Source of the DNA: Prostheceraeus crozeri
Lineage: Eukaryota; Platyhelminthes; Polycladida; Euryleptidae
Direction: 5' to 3'
DNA: 64,000 nucleotides
Assembly: GCA_907163375.1 (NCBI GenBank)
Contig: CAJQUW010004437.1
Location: 1-64,000, forward strand
Numbering within the stretch: position 1 is the first letter of the stretch; every line of letters begins with the position of its first letter. Both the position numbers and the translations under genes were made by a program. Below, in pieces: positions 42,680 through 52,860 of this stretch. The notes under the pieces were generated by a model that was given only the letters and a program-made list of their open reading frames with translations, had not been told where the DNA came from and did no database searches.

Positions 42680-42766
42680 GATATGACAAAACATGCGTGG
42701 GGTGTAAAACACCCCGCAACGTACACGAACCGTTGTAAACGAACCGTTGGAAGGCGTGTTAGATAA

Positions 42767-42979
42767 TGACTTACTTCCTTGTGATGTCTAGACAGGGATA
42801 TTTCCCTATCCCTAGTCATGTCTAATCCATTTCTATGTAATGGAAATTTGTACTTTGAATACCCATGACTGTATGATATCTAAAAATTATAACTTAATAA
42901 CTAAGCCCATGAACTTGGTTCTCTTCTCTGATCCTTGCTTAACATAATCTGATAAACAGATACAAAACAATACATAACA
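42767..42979 (+). repeat. 3' LTR of the Gypsy element
   Basis: Partner of 33620-33836, about 96% identical by eye. Confidence 0.8.
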
Positions 42980-45448
42980 TAAATGCTTTATTTTTTTAAG
43001 AAAACGGACACTCTGCAATATTTATTATTAGTTTGTTCTATGACAAGGCCAGCAGGACAAACAAATACAGGACAGTCTTACTAGGCTATTCTATATGTAC
43101 ATGTAGGCATCATAAGCTATAGTATGGGCCATTCCAAGCTTAATTAAACGGAGGAGCCCTTTGGGTAGCACCCATCATCCACGGTTGCTAAGGAATTTAG
43201 TGCTTAGGCTAAATTATTGTATGAGGAAATATTTTTATATCCAGCCCAAAAGAACTGGCACTCCACAAGAGTTGTATAGGTATATAGGCCTAATGAATTT
43301 ACAGATCTAATGCATCTGCATGGTATACTTCCATCGTTTTCTAGAACAAGATAAATTTATAAATGCAGACATCCGATATGCGCACATTTCCTGATTAATT
43401 TCAATACATTTCATATATACACGTATACAGTGCACATATCACTGTACAGTATACAGAGCATTATCAACACATAAGTATATATCACAAAGTATACCAAATA
43501 ACTACCGTAGATTTAATACATACACAGAAAAACTACAGTTTTCTAAAATGATGCAACCAAAGCTGACAGACCTCGAAACCAGCAAACCCTACTTGTTAAT
43601 ATAGCTAGCTGCTGCATGTTTTACAGCCGGAAAAGATCAAAAGAAATGTAATAAATCACATGGGCTCCAATCCTCTGTCCGTGGGGGTGGATAAAGAGGC
43701 GGATGTGCGAAAGTGACCAACACCAAGAATTGAATTGTTGTCGTAAATAAATACTAATATACTACAATACTAATACAGTGTACTAATACTAATACTAAGA
43801 TAAACAATGCTAAGGATGTTATGCAAACATACGACACAAAATTTTCTACCAGTTCATGCACTAAAACAGATTTTGAGGCTGTCGATTCATTTAATAGGTA
43901 GTTCAACTCAGCAAATGAAATGATAAAATGACATCATATTTTTGTATTTAAACATGTATTTCAAGTCCTACTTGTACATGAATAATGTTATTGTCGTTTG
44001 GAAGACGTTTCCTGTATTATCTAATGGACATATTTTTTTTAGATATGAACAGACATTGATTTGAAATATAATTGAAAAAGAGCTTGAAATGTAATTTTTT
44101 GAGATTTACTCTGTTGAGAAAATAGTGGAAGTCTGTATTTGTAATTGACTCAGTGTAAACGTTCATTTGCTCCAAAGCCTGATCTCATAAAAATAAAATT
44201 AAAAAAATAGGCTGATCATATTAGAATGAAATGAAGAATTCTTGGCGACAGAAGAGTGACGAAATTCATTCTTTGCATCAATCAAAGGTTTCTTCATTTA
44301 ATTTTGTATTACCTGCAATTAGTGAATTGTAAATTGAATTGATTTTTTTAATGGTTAAAGCATTTCCCTCTATTCAAAATGTTAAAAGGCTTAGTTATTT
44401 AATGACATTAACCTTGGTCACTATAATGGATCGCATAATGGACGCATGAAAACTTACCTTTGAAAATGAATCGTGTAGCCATCTTTGGGATTGATTACGA
44501 CGGCTTACCCCTCTTTGCTGAATTACCGCTTTTACCGCCACATACCGCTTCTTTTTCATATAGAGCCAACTGGTCGCTAATGAATTGATTCAGAGATTAT
44601 AGGCAGACTATTCAATCCTGAGATTCATTTTTACAAAAATTCCAATGCTTGGATGAGATTGAATCTGCAAAAAATAGTCAGATTACAGTATAGCCTACAT
44701 GTGCACGTGTTTCATAAAACAGTGTTTATGTTAAGTTAAATTGGAGTCCGTTACAACTTTTGGATTTAGGCAAATGTAGACTTTTCTAAACGTAGTGCAG
44801 ATCGTTGATCACCTAAACATTGCTGAAATTAGCTTTTTGTAAGATAAAAGCACCCTCAAATAGATAAAAATTTAGAATAGACCTATTAGATATTTTGATT
44901 GAGTAGACCATCTGGATATAGAAAATTACAATCGCCAAAGGAAATCTATAAATACACTTTTTGGTTGAAGAAAATAGAAGGTATGAATGCATGAATTACG
45001 AGACATAAATGGATTCGTCTCAAAAACATTTCTTTCACTGTTATAGACATTTTGAAACTCGAATTATTCATGCATAACACGACTCTCGGAAATGAATCGA
45101 AGTGTCCTACAGACATTTTTCTGAATCGATAAGAACTGTCAGATCCGCATGAACTACCATACTTATCACGAATTTATACTTGTACGATATTTAATGACTG
45201 TAAAACCAGAGGTATTGAGACTTTTTTTACGGACTTACCTTAAGATACATTGAAGGAATGAAGCACTGTGCATTGAGCAAATAAACATATCCACGACTCC
45301 ACGTACAGCAGGTAGTCTAACGAACAGTGACGGAAGGAAACAAAATGTCTTCTAGTTCGGGATGTTTCAAAATTCAGCAGTGTATGCCATTGGTCGTTGC
45401 TTGCGCTATTGATTGAAGATCTGTCACATTAAACAATGCTGAGCGGGG
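42980..45448. other. No recognisable feature
   Basis: AT-rich DNA with short frames only. I see no domain, RNA gene or clear repeat. Confidence 0.6.
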
Positions 45449-45660
45449 ATGCATAACCGCATTTACAGAAACTCGGATGCATTCCATAAGCATTCAATTG
45501 CTTCCACAACTGTCAGTGCAGTTGCAGTTGAGGATCATGTTTGAAAGGTGACTGCATTGGATGCATTGGAATGCTTTGGGATTCATCGAGATGCATCCTG
45601 GTATGCATCTAAGCGCAGTCAGATGCATCCAGATGTATCTATATACATCCAACTGCATTT
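45449..45660. repeat. Second ATGCAT-rich cluster
   Basis: About eight GATGCAT or close variants (GATGTAT, ATACATCC) in 210 bp, resembling the cluster at 626-820 but more diverged. Confidence 0.6.
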
Positions 45661-45816
45661 AATTTTGCTACGGGTTGCAATGGCTTATCAAGTGACATAA
45701 TAAAGTAATAGTGTATGTGACAGTTGAAAATGCCCGGAACAATCCACTTATTCCGTTATCTGGTAAATGTTTTCCTACCGTTTATTAGCTATAGTTTTTT
45801 GTAAAAATGATTTCAG

Positions 45817-45964
45817 TGCCTTCAGTTTATTACCCAGGCTATCCTTATGGACTTTATTACCCGATTCTGCACCTTTGCCGAAACGCACAGTCATCACACA
45901 TCAACTACTTATTTGATATGCAGGAGACTCTTTCTTGCACAAAGGAGTCTCGTGGATGTACACG
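45817..45964 (+). CDS. Candidate coding exon of unknown gene
   Basis: 148 bp open from acceptor aaaaatgatttcag to donor acacg|gtgagt, reading PSVYYPGYPYGLYYPILHLC and on to KESRGCT. I recognise no domain. The donor lies within the first bases of the MITE that starts at 45960, so if this is an exon the MITE supplies its splice site. A chance frame is possible. Confidence 0.3.
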
Positions 45965-46714
45965 GTGAGTTGGAACGTGCGGGTTTAACTACGTTTAAAT
46001 TACGTGTGGCCGCCAAAATATCAACTTTCCTAAGAAGTGACCGCGAGTCGTTACCTGTAAAGGAACCGCCGCCGTGATAGCAACAGGGGCTGACATGACA
46101 ATCAATGAACCACTTCTGTGCTGCCTCAGGAAAACGCTCTTCCATGAAAGCGCACATAGCAATCGATTCAATGAAAACACGCGCCCGCTATTTTGATTGT
46201 TGAAGATCACATGACGCGTTGATTCAAAAAACATAGATATCTTCCTTTATCCTCATCTCTATCTATTGTCATCTGATACATATAGGTAAATAGAAAGACA
46301 AGAATTAATCTATATCAGTGCTATCGAAATCAATCAAGAAAATCAAGATTTGAATATTTGATCAGCGATTATTAAGTGCAGCCTATTTTTTGTAATTAAA
46401 TGCATGTAGCAGTAGGAACATAGCAAGAAAAAACGTCGATGAAAGTTTTTCTGATGCCAGATTTGAACTCAGCACTATCGAATTACCCAAAAACCGTTTA
46501 GAAACGACATGGGAAATTTTCTAGCTGCAAATAATTAATCGGTTTCGTTTTCGACGGCCGCCATTTTGTTTTTTTTGCATATAGCAAAGAAAGACGTCGT
46601 TGAAAGATTTTTTGATGTCAGATTTGAACTCAGCCCCATCGAATTACCCCAAAACCGTTGAGAAACCTTATGGGAAATTTTCAAGTTAAACCCGCACGTT
46701 CCGACTCACCGTGT
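45960..46714. mobile_element. MITE-like element, 755 bp
   Basis: Inverted ends of about 31 bp with one mismatch, starting ACACGGTGAGT and including GGAACGTGCGGGTTTAAC. Inside its right half a unit of about 105 bp (AGATTTGAACTCAGC ... GGGAAATTTTC) is repeated twice at 46421-46527 and 46580-46686. No target duplication is obvious, so the superfamily is unknown. Confidence 0.7.
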
Positions 46715-47457
46715 GCAGTTGACCAGTCTCCTGGAATTTAATTAGCGGCAGAACATGCTCATGCTCATGTATGAGTTGAATTCTTCGCATTATTTCAATC
46801 ACATATGTGGCTGCGCAACAATGCAAAGAATTCAATTTTGGGGCATAGAAAATAATTTCATCCTCAAGTGTTCAATCAGTCTTGTATGTCTATGACAACA
46901 TGGTCGACGACGAGAAAATATCACACTATCATGACCCAAGATGCAGAAATGCATCGAGAGGAAAGAAATAAAGCTTGGTATCAAATGACTTCAACACTAT
47001 CATCGAGAAGGAATATGAAGAAGAAATAAGGACAAGTGGAGTAAAAATAAAAGTTGCAACCGCAACATGAAAATTATAGAGATCGGATCCATTTGGCAGG
47101 AATAAATGTACTGTACATGTACGACGAAAGCCTTAATTTGCGGGATTGTGGAGCAGCGAGTGTTGTAGTAGACTATACGATATAAAACGCAAGAAATCCA
47201 AGTACACTGTAAATCACTGGATACGAAAATTGCATACGAACATATACCAAATTCACATACAATTTGAAACTGGCATGTTTTTCATGAGAAGGGCTCACTT
47301 ACTTTCGTATGTGATTGGTACGGAGCGATACGAACTATTCTATCTGTGATTGGCTGTTTTACAATGAAATATGAGTTGTTGGTATGTTTTATATACGAGA
47401 CTGGATGCAAATTCGTCCTCATTCGTACGTCTCTAGTATGTACAGCCCTAACATAGC
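46715..47457. other. No recognisable feature
   Basis: AT-rich DNA with short frames only. Confidence 0.6.
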
Positions 47458-47474
47458 AATATATATATATATAT

Positions 47475-47925
47475 GCTCAATAAATTCACTTAGAAGTATA
47501 AAGGAAAAACACAAATTAAAGCCCAACCGGTTTCACCTTTATCCAAGGCTTGTCACGGGCAAGTGAAATATATTTCATAAAATTCAAAAGCTTGTATGCT
47601 GTCAAAGAAATAGAGAGGCAAAATACATTGGATAACTGGTGTCATAGATCAATACATGTAGACATATAGACATAGATAAATTTCAGGACATAGACAAATA
47701 TTCTTCATGCAATTGCTGGGAGTATACAACTTCTTTATTTTCATTAATTATCCTTATTTAATTTTGGTTTCAGAATCTCCATACACATTTTCTCTTTCGA
47801 CTCCCGCATTATTTTGTTACTTCCACTTGGTAATTTCAAATAGGCATGACATAAAATGGGGGATCATTATCTTTTGAACAAGAGGAGATATGCTTACTTA
47901 CATGCAATACTTGATATTTATGATA
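47475..47925 (-). repeat. Inverted 3'-end arm of PLE-A
   Basis: Reverse copy of about 52860-53310: the end of the GIY-YIG frame (SKHISSCSKDNDPPF...KPKLNKDN), the 3' UTR and a hammerhead-like motif at 47521-47560. Very similar to the right arm. Confidence 0.85.
47521..47560 (-). ncRNA. Hammerhead-like motif, PLE-A left arm
   Basis: Minus strand: helix I GCCC/GGGC, left core-like GTGACAAG, a weak helix II, GAAAC, then CGGTT. Same layout as the other PLE motifs. Mirror at 53222-53261. Confidence 0.4.
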
Positions 47926-47970
47926 TATATATATATATATATTTATGATATATATATATATATATATATT
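47922..47970. repeat. (TA)n tract, left junction of PLE-B
   Basis: Two (TA)n runs separated by TTTATGA. PLE-B begins after it. Confidence 0.9.
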
Positions 47971-48029
47971 TACGCACAAAGTTCCCAGACGCTTCATATT
48001 GTCATTGTGAAAGAAAAACACTTTTTTTT

Positions 48030-48072
48030 CCGGACTAGTTTCAAGGCTAGTTTATTGCCTCATCTTCAGCGG
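48030..48072 (-). ncRNA. Hammerhead ribozyme motif of PLE-B (canonical core)
   Basis: Minus strand: helix I CCG/CGG; core CTGAAGA, which fits CUGANGA; helix II GAGGC-aataaacta-GCCTT; core GAAA; then CTAGTC, which ends with a GUC cleavage triplet before helix I closes. Helix III is minimal, as in the hammerheads described from Penelope-like elements. Confidence 0.6.
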
Positions 48073-48240
48073 TACAACAAAGAATCAATAAAATCCACAA
48101 TAAAATTTATATCTACAAGTTTGCTTCAACAGAAACATTTTCATTAACTAAAATCTCAAATAAAATACGTCACAAAATACAGAGAGCGTTGAACCACATA
48201 GCTATTGCGCTAAACATGACATCATTACGAGCGGATTACG

Positions 48241-49569
48241 TCATAAATTTAATGTCAAAGGAAATTGTCCGTTCCGGTCATTCGATAAGCAATCTGTGTT
48301 GTTAATTAAAATAGATTCTAGAATCATTGGGTATTTCGAGCAACCTATAATTTTGAAATTTTCATGTTTCGGTGCATGAACATGCATGGAAACCTCAGTT
48401 TGAGTAGGATACCCTCGTAAGTGCTCTGAGATACGGGTATAGAAATGCCTTTTGGTGGCACCAATGTACCGCATTGGACAGCGGTCACAGTTATATTGAT
48501 AAACAATATCCGATCGCAGATCACTCACAATTTTATCTTTGTTGCGAAAAAAATCTTTCATTTTACACGTACTGTACGTAGTTTGAATTTCAGCCTTAGA
48601 CAGTTTTTGATTGATTTTATGAATTCTATGATTGAAATCTTTAAATCCTTCACGAATGAAAGGCACGGACCAATAAATAATTTCCTTATCATTCTCTTTA
48701 TTTTTATTCTCTTGCTTTGCACAAACTTTTTCTTCGACTTGCTTTTTTACTTTCAAAATTGTTTCCAATTGAAAACCATTACCTATAAATGTTTCAATAA
48801 TTTTCTCAGATGCTGATTCATACAGAGTCTGATCAGAGCAAATTCTGAAGGCTCGAGACAGCAACGAACGAATGGCTGCTAATTTATATTTTTCAGGCGC
48901 ATAAGCGAACTGAGGAGTATAGACTCCAGTGTTTGTTGATTTGATATGGAAATCAATTTTGAAAGAATTATCAGTTTCAAGAGTTATCTCCGTATCTAAA
49001 AATGTGATGCATTTGTTACTACTTTCTTCTAGAGTAAATTGGATGTTCTCATCCAATGAGTTGATGAAGTTCAGAAACTTTTTAGCATCACTACTATTTT
49101 TGAAAATCGTGAAACAATCGTCCACATAACGACGATAAAAAATTGGCAATGTGCCTTCATACTTATGGAATTTGCTTTCAAGCATATCGAGAGCAAACGC
49201 AGCCATAGTAGGGCCAAGGTGAGAGCCCATGGCCATACCGTCCACCTGGTGGTATAGTTGGTTGTCAAAACTGAACAAAATGTTTGTGCACGCAAGGTTC
49301 AATAGACTTTTTAAAGCTTTCTCTGAAATTGGAAAGTCACCGAAATCGATCAACGAGGTTATGTGATTAATGGTTCTGTTCACAGGAATATTCGTAAATA
49401 AACTTTTAACATCCAAGCTAAAGAGATCAAATTCTTTTTCCTCAGGAAGAGATAAAGATTTTATGTCTTCAACAAACTGAAAAGTATCTTTCAAGGAAAA
49501 CTTTCGAGGAACATACTTTTTCAGTAAATCATCAAGCCAAAGATATATATACAAGATAAGATAAGCCAA
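48241..49569 (-). CDS. PLE-B reverse transcriptase plus GIY-YIG endonuclease
   Basis: A frame of 442 codons. RT motif A: LFSLDVKSLFTNIP. Motif B: YHQVDGMAMGSHLGPTMAAF. Motif C: FYRRYVDDCFTIF with both catalytic aspartates. Then KCITFLDTEI, a thumb region and a linker. The C-terminal GIY-YIG domain has CDRCPMRYIGATKRHFYTRI with the second-half tyrosine and arginine. The first about 15 residues derive from the TA tract, so the true N-terminal third is lost. The remaining catalytic domains appear intact, suggesting a young copy. Confidence 0.9.
   Translation of the reverse strand: MAYLILYIYLWLDDLLKKYVPRKFSLKDTFQFVEDIKSLSLPEEKEFDLFSLDVKSLFTNIPVNRTINHITSLIDFGDFPISEKALKSLLNLACTNILFSFDNQLYHQVDGMAMGSHLGPTMAAFALDMLESKFHKYEGTLPIFYRRYVDDCFTIFKNSSDAKKFLNFINSLDENIQFTLEESSNKCITFLDTEITLETDNSFKIDFHIKSTNTGVYTPQFAYAPEKYKLAAIRSLLSRAFRICSDQTLYESASEKIIETFIGNGFQLETILKVKKQVEEKVCAKQENKNKENDKEIIYWSVPFIREGFKDFNHRIHKINQKLSKAEIQTTYSTCKMKDFFRNKDKIVSDLRSDIVYQYNCDRCPMRYIGATKRHFYTRISEHLRGYPTQTEVSMHVHAPKHENFKIIGCSKYPMILESILINNTDCLSNDRNGQFPLTLNL

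Positions 49570-49570
<1 letters not shown>

Positions 49571-49626
<56 letters not shown>
49571..49626. repeat. (TA)n tract, right junction of PLE-B
   Basis: About 27 TA repeats. Confidence 0.95.
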
Positions 49627-49627
<1 letters not shown>

Positions 49628-49740
49628 TTGTTGTCGATGGACTCTTACACGTGATCTCAAGCTATCTCCTGTTTGCCCTACATAAAGTTCTTCACAACCA
49701 CGACATCTCATAACATAGATCAGGTCTTTTGAATTGTCGC
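49627..49740 (-). repeat. Inverted GIY-YIG fragment of PLE-A
   Basis: Minus strand reads SKDLIYVMRCRGCEELYVGQ...SRVRVHRQQ, the same segment as 52690-52799 and ending at the same codon before (TA)n. Confidence 0.8.
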
Positions 49741-49899
49741 AAGTTCCATTCGTATAGCTTCGTGGGACATGCTAATCCTTTCGGTCAATCGATTTTCACA
49801 ACTATTAAAATTTTCCATTACTAATGCATTAATTGAATGTACCAGTGTGGGAAGATTTTCTACTTTCGTCAGTAAAGCCTTGCGACAGTAAAAAAGGAT

Positions 49900-50394
49900 A
49901 TGCAATTGTCAACTAATGGTGGTAATCACGACCACTTTATGGCGCAGAAGTTATTGAAAAGAAAAATGTTTTATTACCAAGCATTTCGTAATAATGGCAT
50001 TGCGGATGTATACCAGAATGAATTAAACTCTGAAAATCCAAGAATACCCAGAAAATTTTGGCGTAAGCCATTACAATACCTGTCTAATGATGGGCAAGAA
50101 TTGCGTAAGTCACTTTCAATAGCAGAGGTCACACATGAAATAGATCGGTTGAGGCCTATTGCGCGTATTAAAACTGAATATTTCACAAAAATAGATGCCG
50201 AAATAGAGAGCTACATAAGGAATATATTTAATGGAACTATGATTAATCAAAAAATGGAATCATGGCGAAAGGAAGTTCATAACGAAGAAGAAACAAGCCA
50301 TAAAATATGGGAAGAGAAGAGTAGTTTCTTTAGATCCGATAAACATTTAACATCATTACATATTAGCAACTTGGCAACCAAGAGAAATGGGTAA
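49900..50394 (+). CDS. PLE-A N-terminal region
   Basis: 164 codons, charged and helical (KRKMFYYQAFRNNGIADVYQ...), in the position of the N-terminal extension of PLE polyproteins. Not joined in frame to the reverse transcriptase block that begins at 50741; an asparagine-rich stretch (50400-50740) lies between. Confidence 0.5.
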   Translation: MQLSTNGGNHDHFMAQKLLKRKMFYYQAFRNNGIADVYQNELNSENPRIPRKFWRKPLQYLSNDGQELRKSLSIAEVTHEIDRLRPIARIKTEYFTKIDAEIESYIRNIFNGTMINQKMESWRKEVHNEEETSHKIWEEKSSFFRSDKHLTSLHISNLATKRNG

Positions 50395-50740
50395 GCTTCA
50401 AAGTAACACTAATGACTATCGGGTACGAAGGAATCAGCCTCGTAATTTTTATAGATCATACAATGATACTAGATTTGTAAGGTCCAATAATTTTCAAAAC
50501 AATACCTGACCCTGATACAAGGAATAATTATCCTAATTTTGACAGGAGAAATTACAACAGTTACAACCGCATTCCTAACAATGGAAGAGGTTTTTCAAAT
50601 GGTAATCGATATAGAACCAATTTTAGAAGATATAAAAATTTCAATTCAAATCGTAGCAATTTGCTGGAAGATTATGAAAGAGCAAATCTTAACACAGAGG
50701 AGCATGTATCACATTTCAATAACGATAGTAATCATTTTTT

Positions 50741-52799
50741 ATGCTAAACGACCTAAAAACTCTAAATTTCTCAAGCTACAGCTTGACAGAGGTGGAGAGA
50801 AACCTTCTTTCAAAAGGATGCAAATTTACCCCTTTGCCTAGTACAAATTTGAGAGGCTTATTTGATGATGCGGTGTATTTCTGTAGAAGACTACGTTTAA
50901 TAGATTACTTTAAAGATGAAAATCAAATAGAAGAAAATGCCACATCAACTACAATGCAAATAAAAAATGATGCGAATTTTGAACCACCCAAAGGTTTGAA
51001 CCCTGTTCTGGATAACAACATAGATGTTATACTAAACGAAACTAAAAAATTAGAAAATGTACCGAAGAGGAAGAGTAATGTAAGCAGGGAGGAGAAAATT
51101 GCACTGAAAAACCTTCGTGATCTAGAGCATATACATATAACAAAAGCCGACAAAGGTGGATCGTTCGTGATAATGAACTATGAGGATTATAAGAATTGCA
51201 TCTACGATGAGCATTTAAATGGCAGGAATACCTATAGACCCATTTTTAAATATGATGTTAATAGCACACTAAATCTTATCAAAAGATACTGCAATGATTT
51301 CAGCCAGTGTTTAACGACTAAAGAGACTAAGTATCTTAGTAAGTTTAGTGCAGATATCCCTTTTATATACGGACTGCCAAAAATACATAAAATTGCGAGC
51401 TTACATGTGGATTTAGAATCGGTGGATAAATATGGCTACGTTAAAACCAACTTACCAGAAAATTTAAAATTACGCCCTATCATATCAAGCGCAAAAAGGG
51501 CCTACTAATCACCTGAGCTTCTTCTTGGATGAAATTTTGAAGTCTTTAACTTTGAAGCTTCCCAGCTTTTGTAAAGATAGCTCTCATTTCATTTCCAAGT
51601 TACCAACATTTGTGGAAAATTCGTCCTTTGTGTCTTTTGATGTAACGTCTCTATACACAAATATTGATAATGATTTAGGACTTACAGCAATTGAATTTTG
51701 GATAGAAAAGTACAGAGATTTGATCGAAGAAAGATATACAACTAATTTCATATTGAAAGGAATCTCTATTGTCTTGAACAATAATTTCTTCAGTTTTGAG
51801 GACAGGTTTTTCCTTCAAATTTCTGGTACCGCTATGGGCACAAGACTCGCCCCCACATGCGCATCATTATCAGTTGGCTTCCTGGAAGAGAAAATGTACG
51901 CCCATATGAAAAATATTTTGAATGTAAATGATTTTGATTACTTTCACATGCAGTGGGTGAGGTACTTGGATGACTGTTTTGTGATTTGGAGGGACTCGTT
52001 TGGGGACATAGAAGAGTTTCATGAATTTTTGAATAATATGAATAGCAAGATAAATTTTACAATGGAACAGAGATAAATTGAATTTTTTGGACGTAACAGT
52101 TTACAAAGAAAATAACAAAGTTGAGACTGACATATTCTATAAACCTACGGATGGTCATAACTATGCTCCGTTTAATTCCAGCCATCCTAATCATGTCATT
52201 TGTAATATTCCATACACCCTTGCGAACAGAGTAAGCAGAATAGTATCGAAATCTGAAAGAAAATTAGTACGTTTCAATGAACTGAAAAATCAACTACTTG
52301 CCCTTGGCTATCCAATCCCTCTAATCAATGATTCGATATCAAAAGCAAAAAGTGAGATCACTAGGGTGAAGAAAAACCAACATTCCAGTTTAACGATTCC
52401 CTTTATTTCCACATATAACCCGAATAATCCGAAACTTTTCCGGGACGTTATTAATCCAATCTTCACTGGTTTAAAAGTGCATCCGACTTTTAGAGACTAC
52501 AGAATAAGACGCACATACCGTCAGTCTCCTTCACGGCAATTGAGAAAAAATAACAGGAAAACATTAGTGGGTGCTACAAAATGTGGTTATGGTAGATGTG
52601 AATTCTGCCATTACATCATCGAAAGTGCATTGTTTTCTTTTAAATTTGGGGACGAAATCAAACATTTTCACGTAAAAGCAAATATGAATTGCTATTCAAA
52701 AGACCTGATTTATGTTATGAGATGTCGTGGTTGTGAAGAACTTTATGTAGGGCAAACAGGATATAGCTTGAGATCACGTGTAAGAGTCCATCGACAACA
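50741..52799 (+). CDS. PLE-A reverse transcriptase and GIY-YIG domain
   Basis: Blocks in order: 50741-51508 (HITKADKGGSFVIM, PFIYGLPKIHK, LRPIISS), 51525-52076 (SFVSFDVTSLYTNI motif A; LQISGTAMGTRLAPTCA motif B; MQWVRYLDDCFVIW motif C with both aspartates), and 52078-52799 (LNFLDVTVYKE, thumb, a Cys-rich ATKCGYGRCEFC linker, then GIY-YIG start EELYVGQTGYSLRSRVRVHRQQ). The frame changes near 51505 and again near 52075, so the copy is not functional as a single protein. The GIY-YIG domain is cut by the (TA)n tract at 52800. Confidence 0.85.
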
Positions 52800-52801
52800 A
52801 G

Positions 52802-52832
<31 letters not shown>

Positions 52833-52860
52833 TAAATATATATATATATATATATATATC
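52800..52860. repeat. (TA)n tract inside the PLE-A GIY-YIG frame
   Basis: Two (TA)n runs separated by CATAAA. The endonuclease frame resumes after it as YQVLHVSKHISSC, which lines up with YRSLRACKHIYEC of PLE-3, where no TA tract is present. Confidence 0.9.

Larger units (their letters stand above)
38662..42732 (+). mobile_element. piggyBac-2, nearly complete, hosting a PLE palindrome
   Basis: Outer inverted ends CGGTTCGTGTACGT / ACGTACACGAACCG. A second, longer inverted repeat of about 35 bp lies inside (38686-38720 and 41453-41487, with GCGGGGTGTTGTACACC). It carries a three-exon transposase on the plus strand. A 1.07-kb palindromic PLE insertion (41599-42667) lies near its right end. The whole is located between the integrase part and the 3' LTR of the Gypsy element. 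Confidence 0.8.
33620..42979 (+). mobile_element. Gypsy-type LTR retrotransposon, broken, with nested insertions
   Basis: Two similar LTRs (217 and 213 bp) enclose gag, protease, reverse transcriptase, RNase H and integrase parts in Gypsy order. The LTRs differ by roughly 4% plus a short indel, which suggests an insertion several million years old at typical invertebrate rates. The element is broken, with about four to six interruptions of its coding region. Two piggyBac elements lie inside it (35920-36930 and 38662-42732). No clear short target duplication is seen outside the LTRs beyond a shared TAA. Confidence 0.85.
47972..49570 (-). mobile_element. PLE-B, second-lineage Penelope-like element, 5'-truncated
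   Basis: Minus-strand copy with an uninterrupted reverse transcriptase/GIY-YIG frame and a 3' UTR (47972-48240) holding a hammerhead motif. (TA)n tracts flank it on both sides. The protein differs strongly from PLE-1/A/3 (MAMGSHLGPTMA, RRYVDDCF, MRYIGATKRHF), so it belongs to another PLE family. Confidence 0.85.

Noticed and set aside
46421-46686. tRNA/SINE B boxes (GAGTTCAAATCT on the minus strand) in the MITE tandem units
   Set aside because: No A box at a suitable distance; the match is a short degenerate word in a repeated unit.
46960-47350. Possible exon around 46910-47110
   Set aside because: Stops within about 25 codons in each frame; no splice pair fits.
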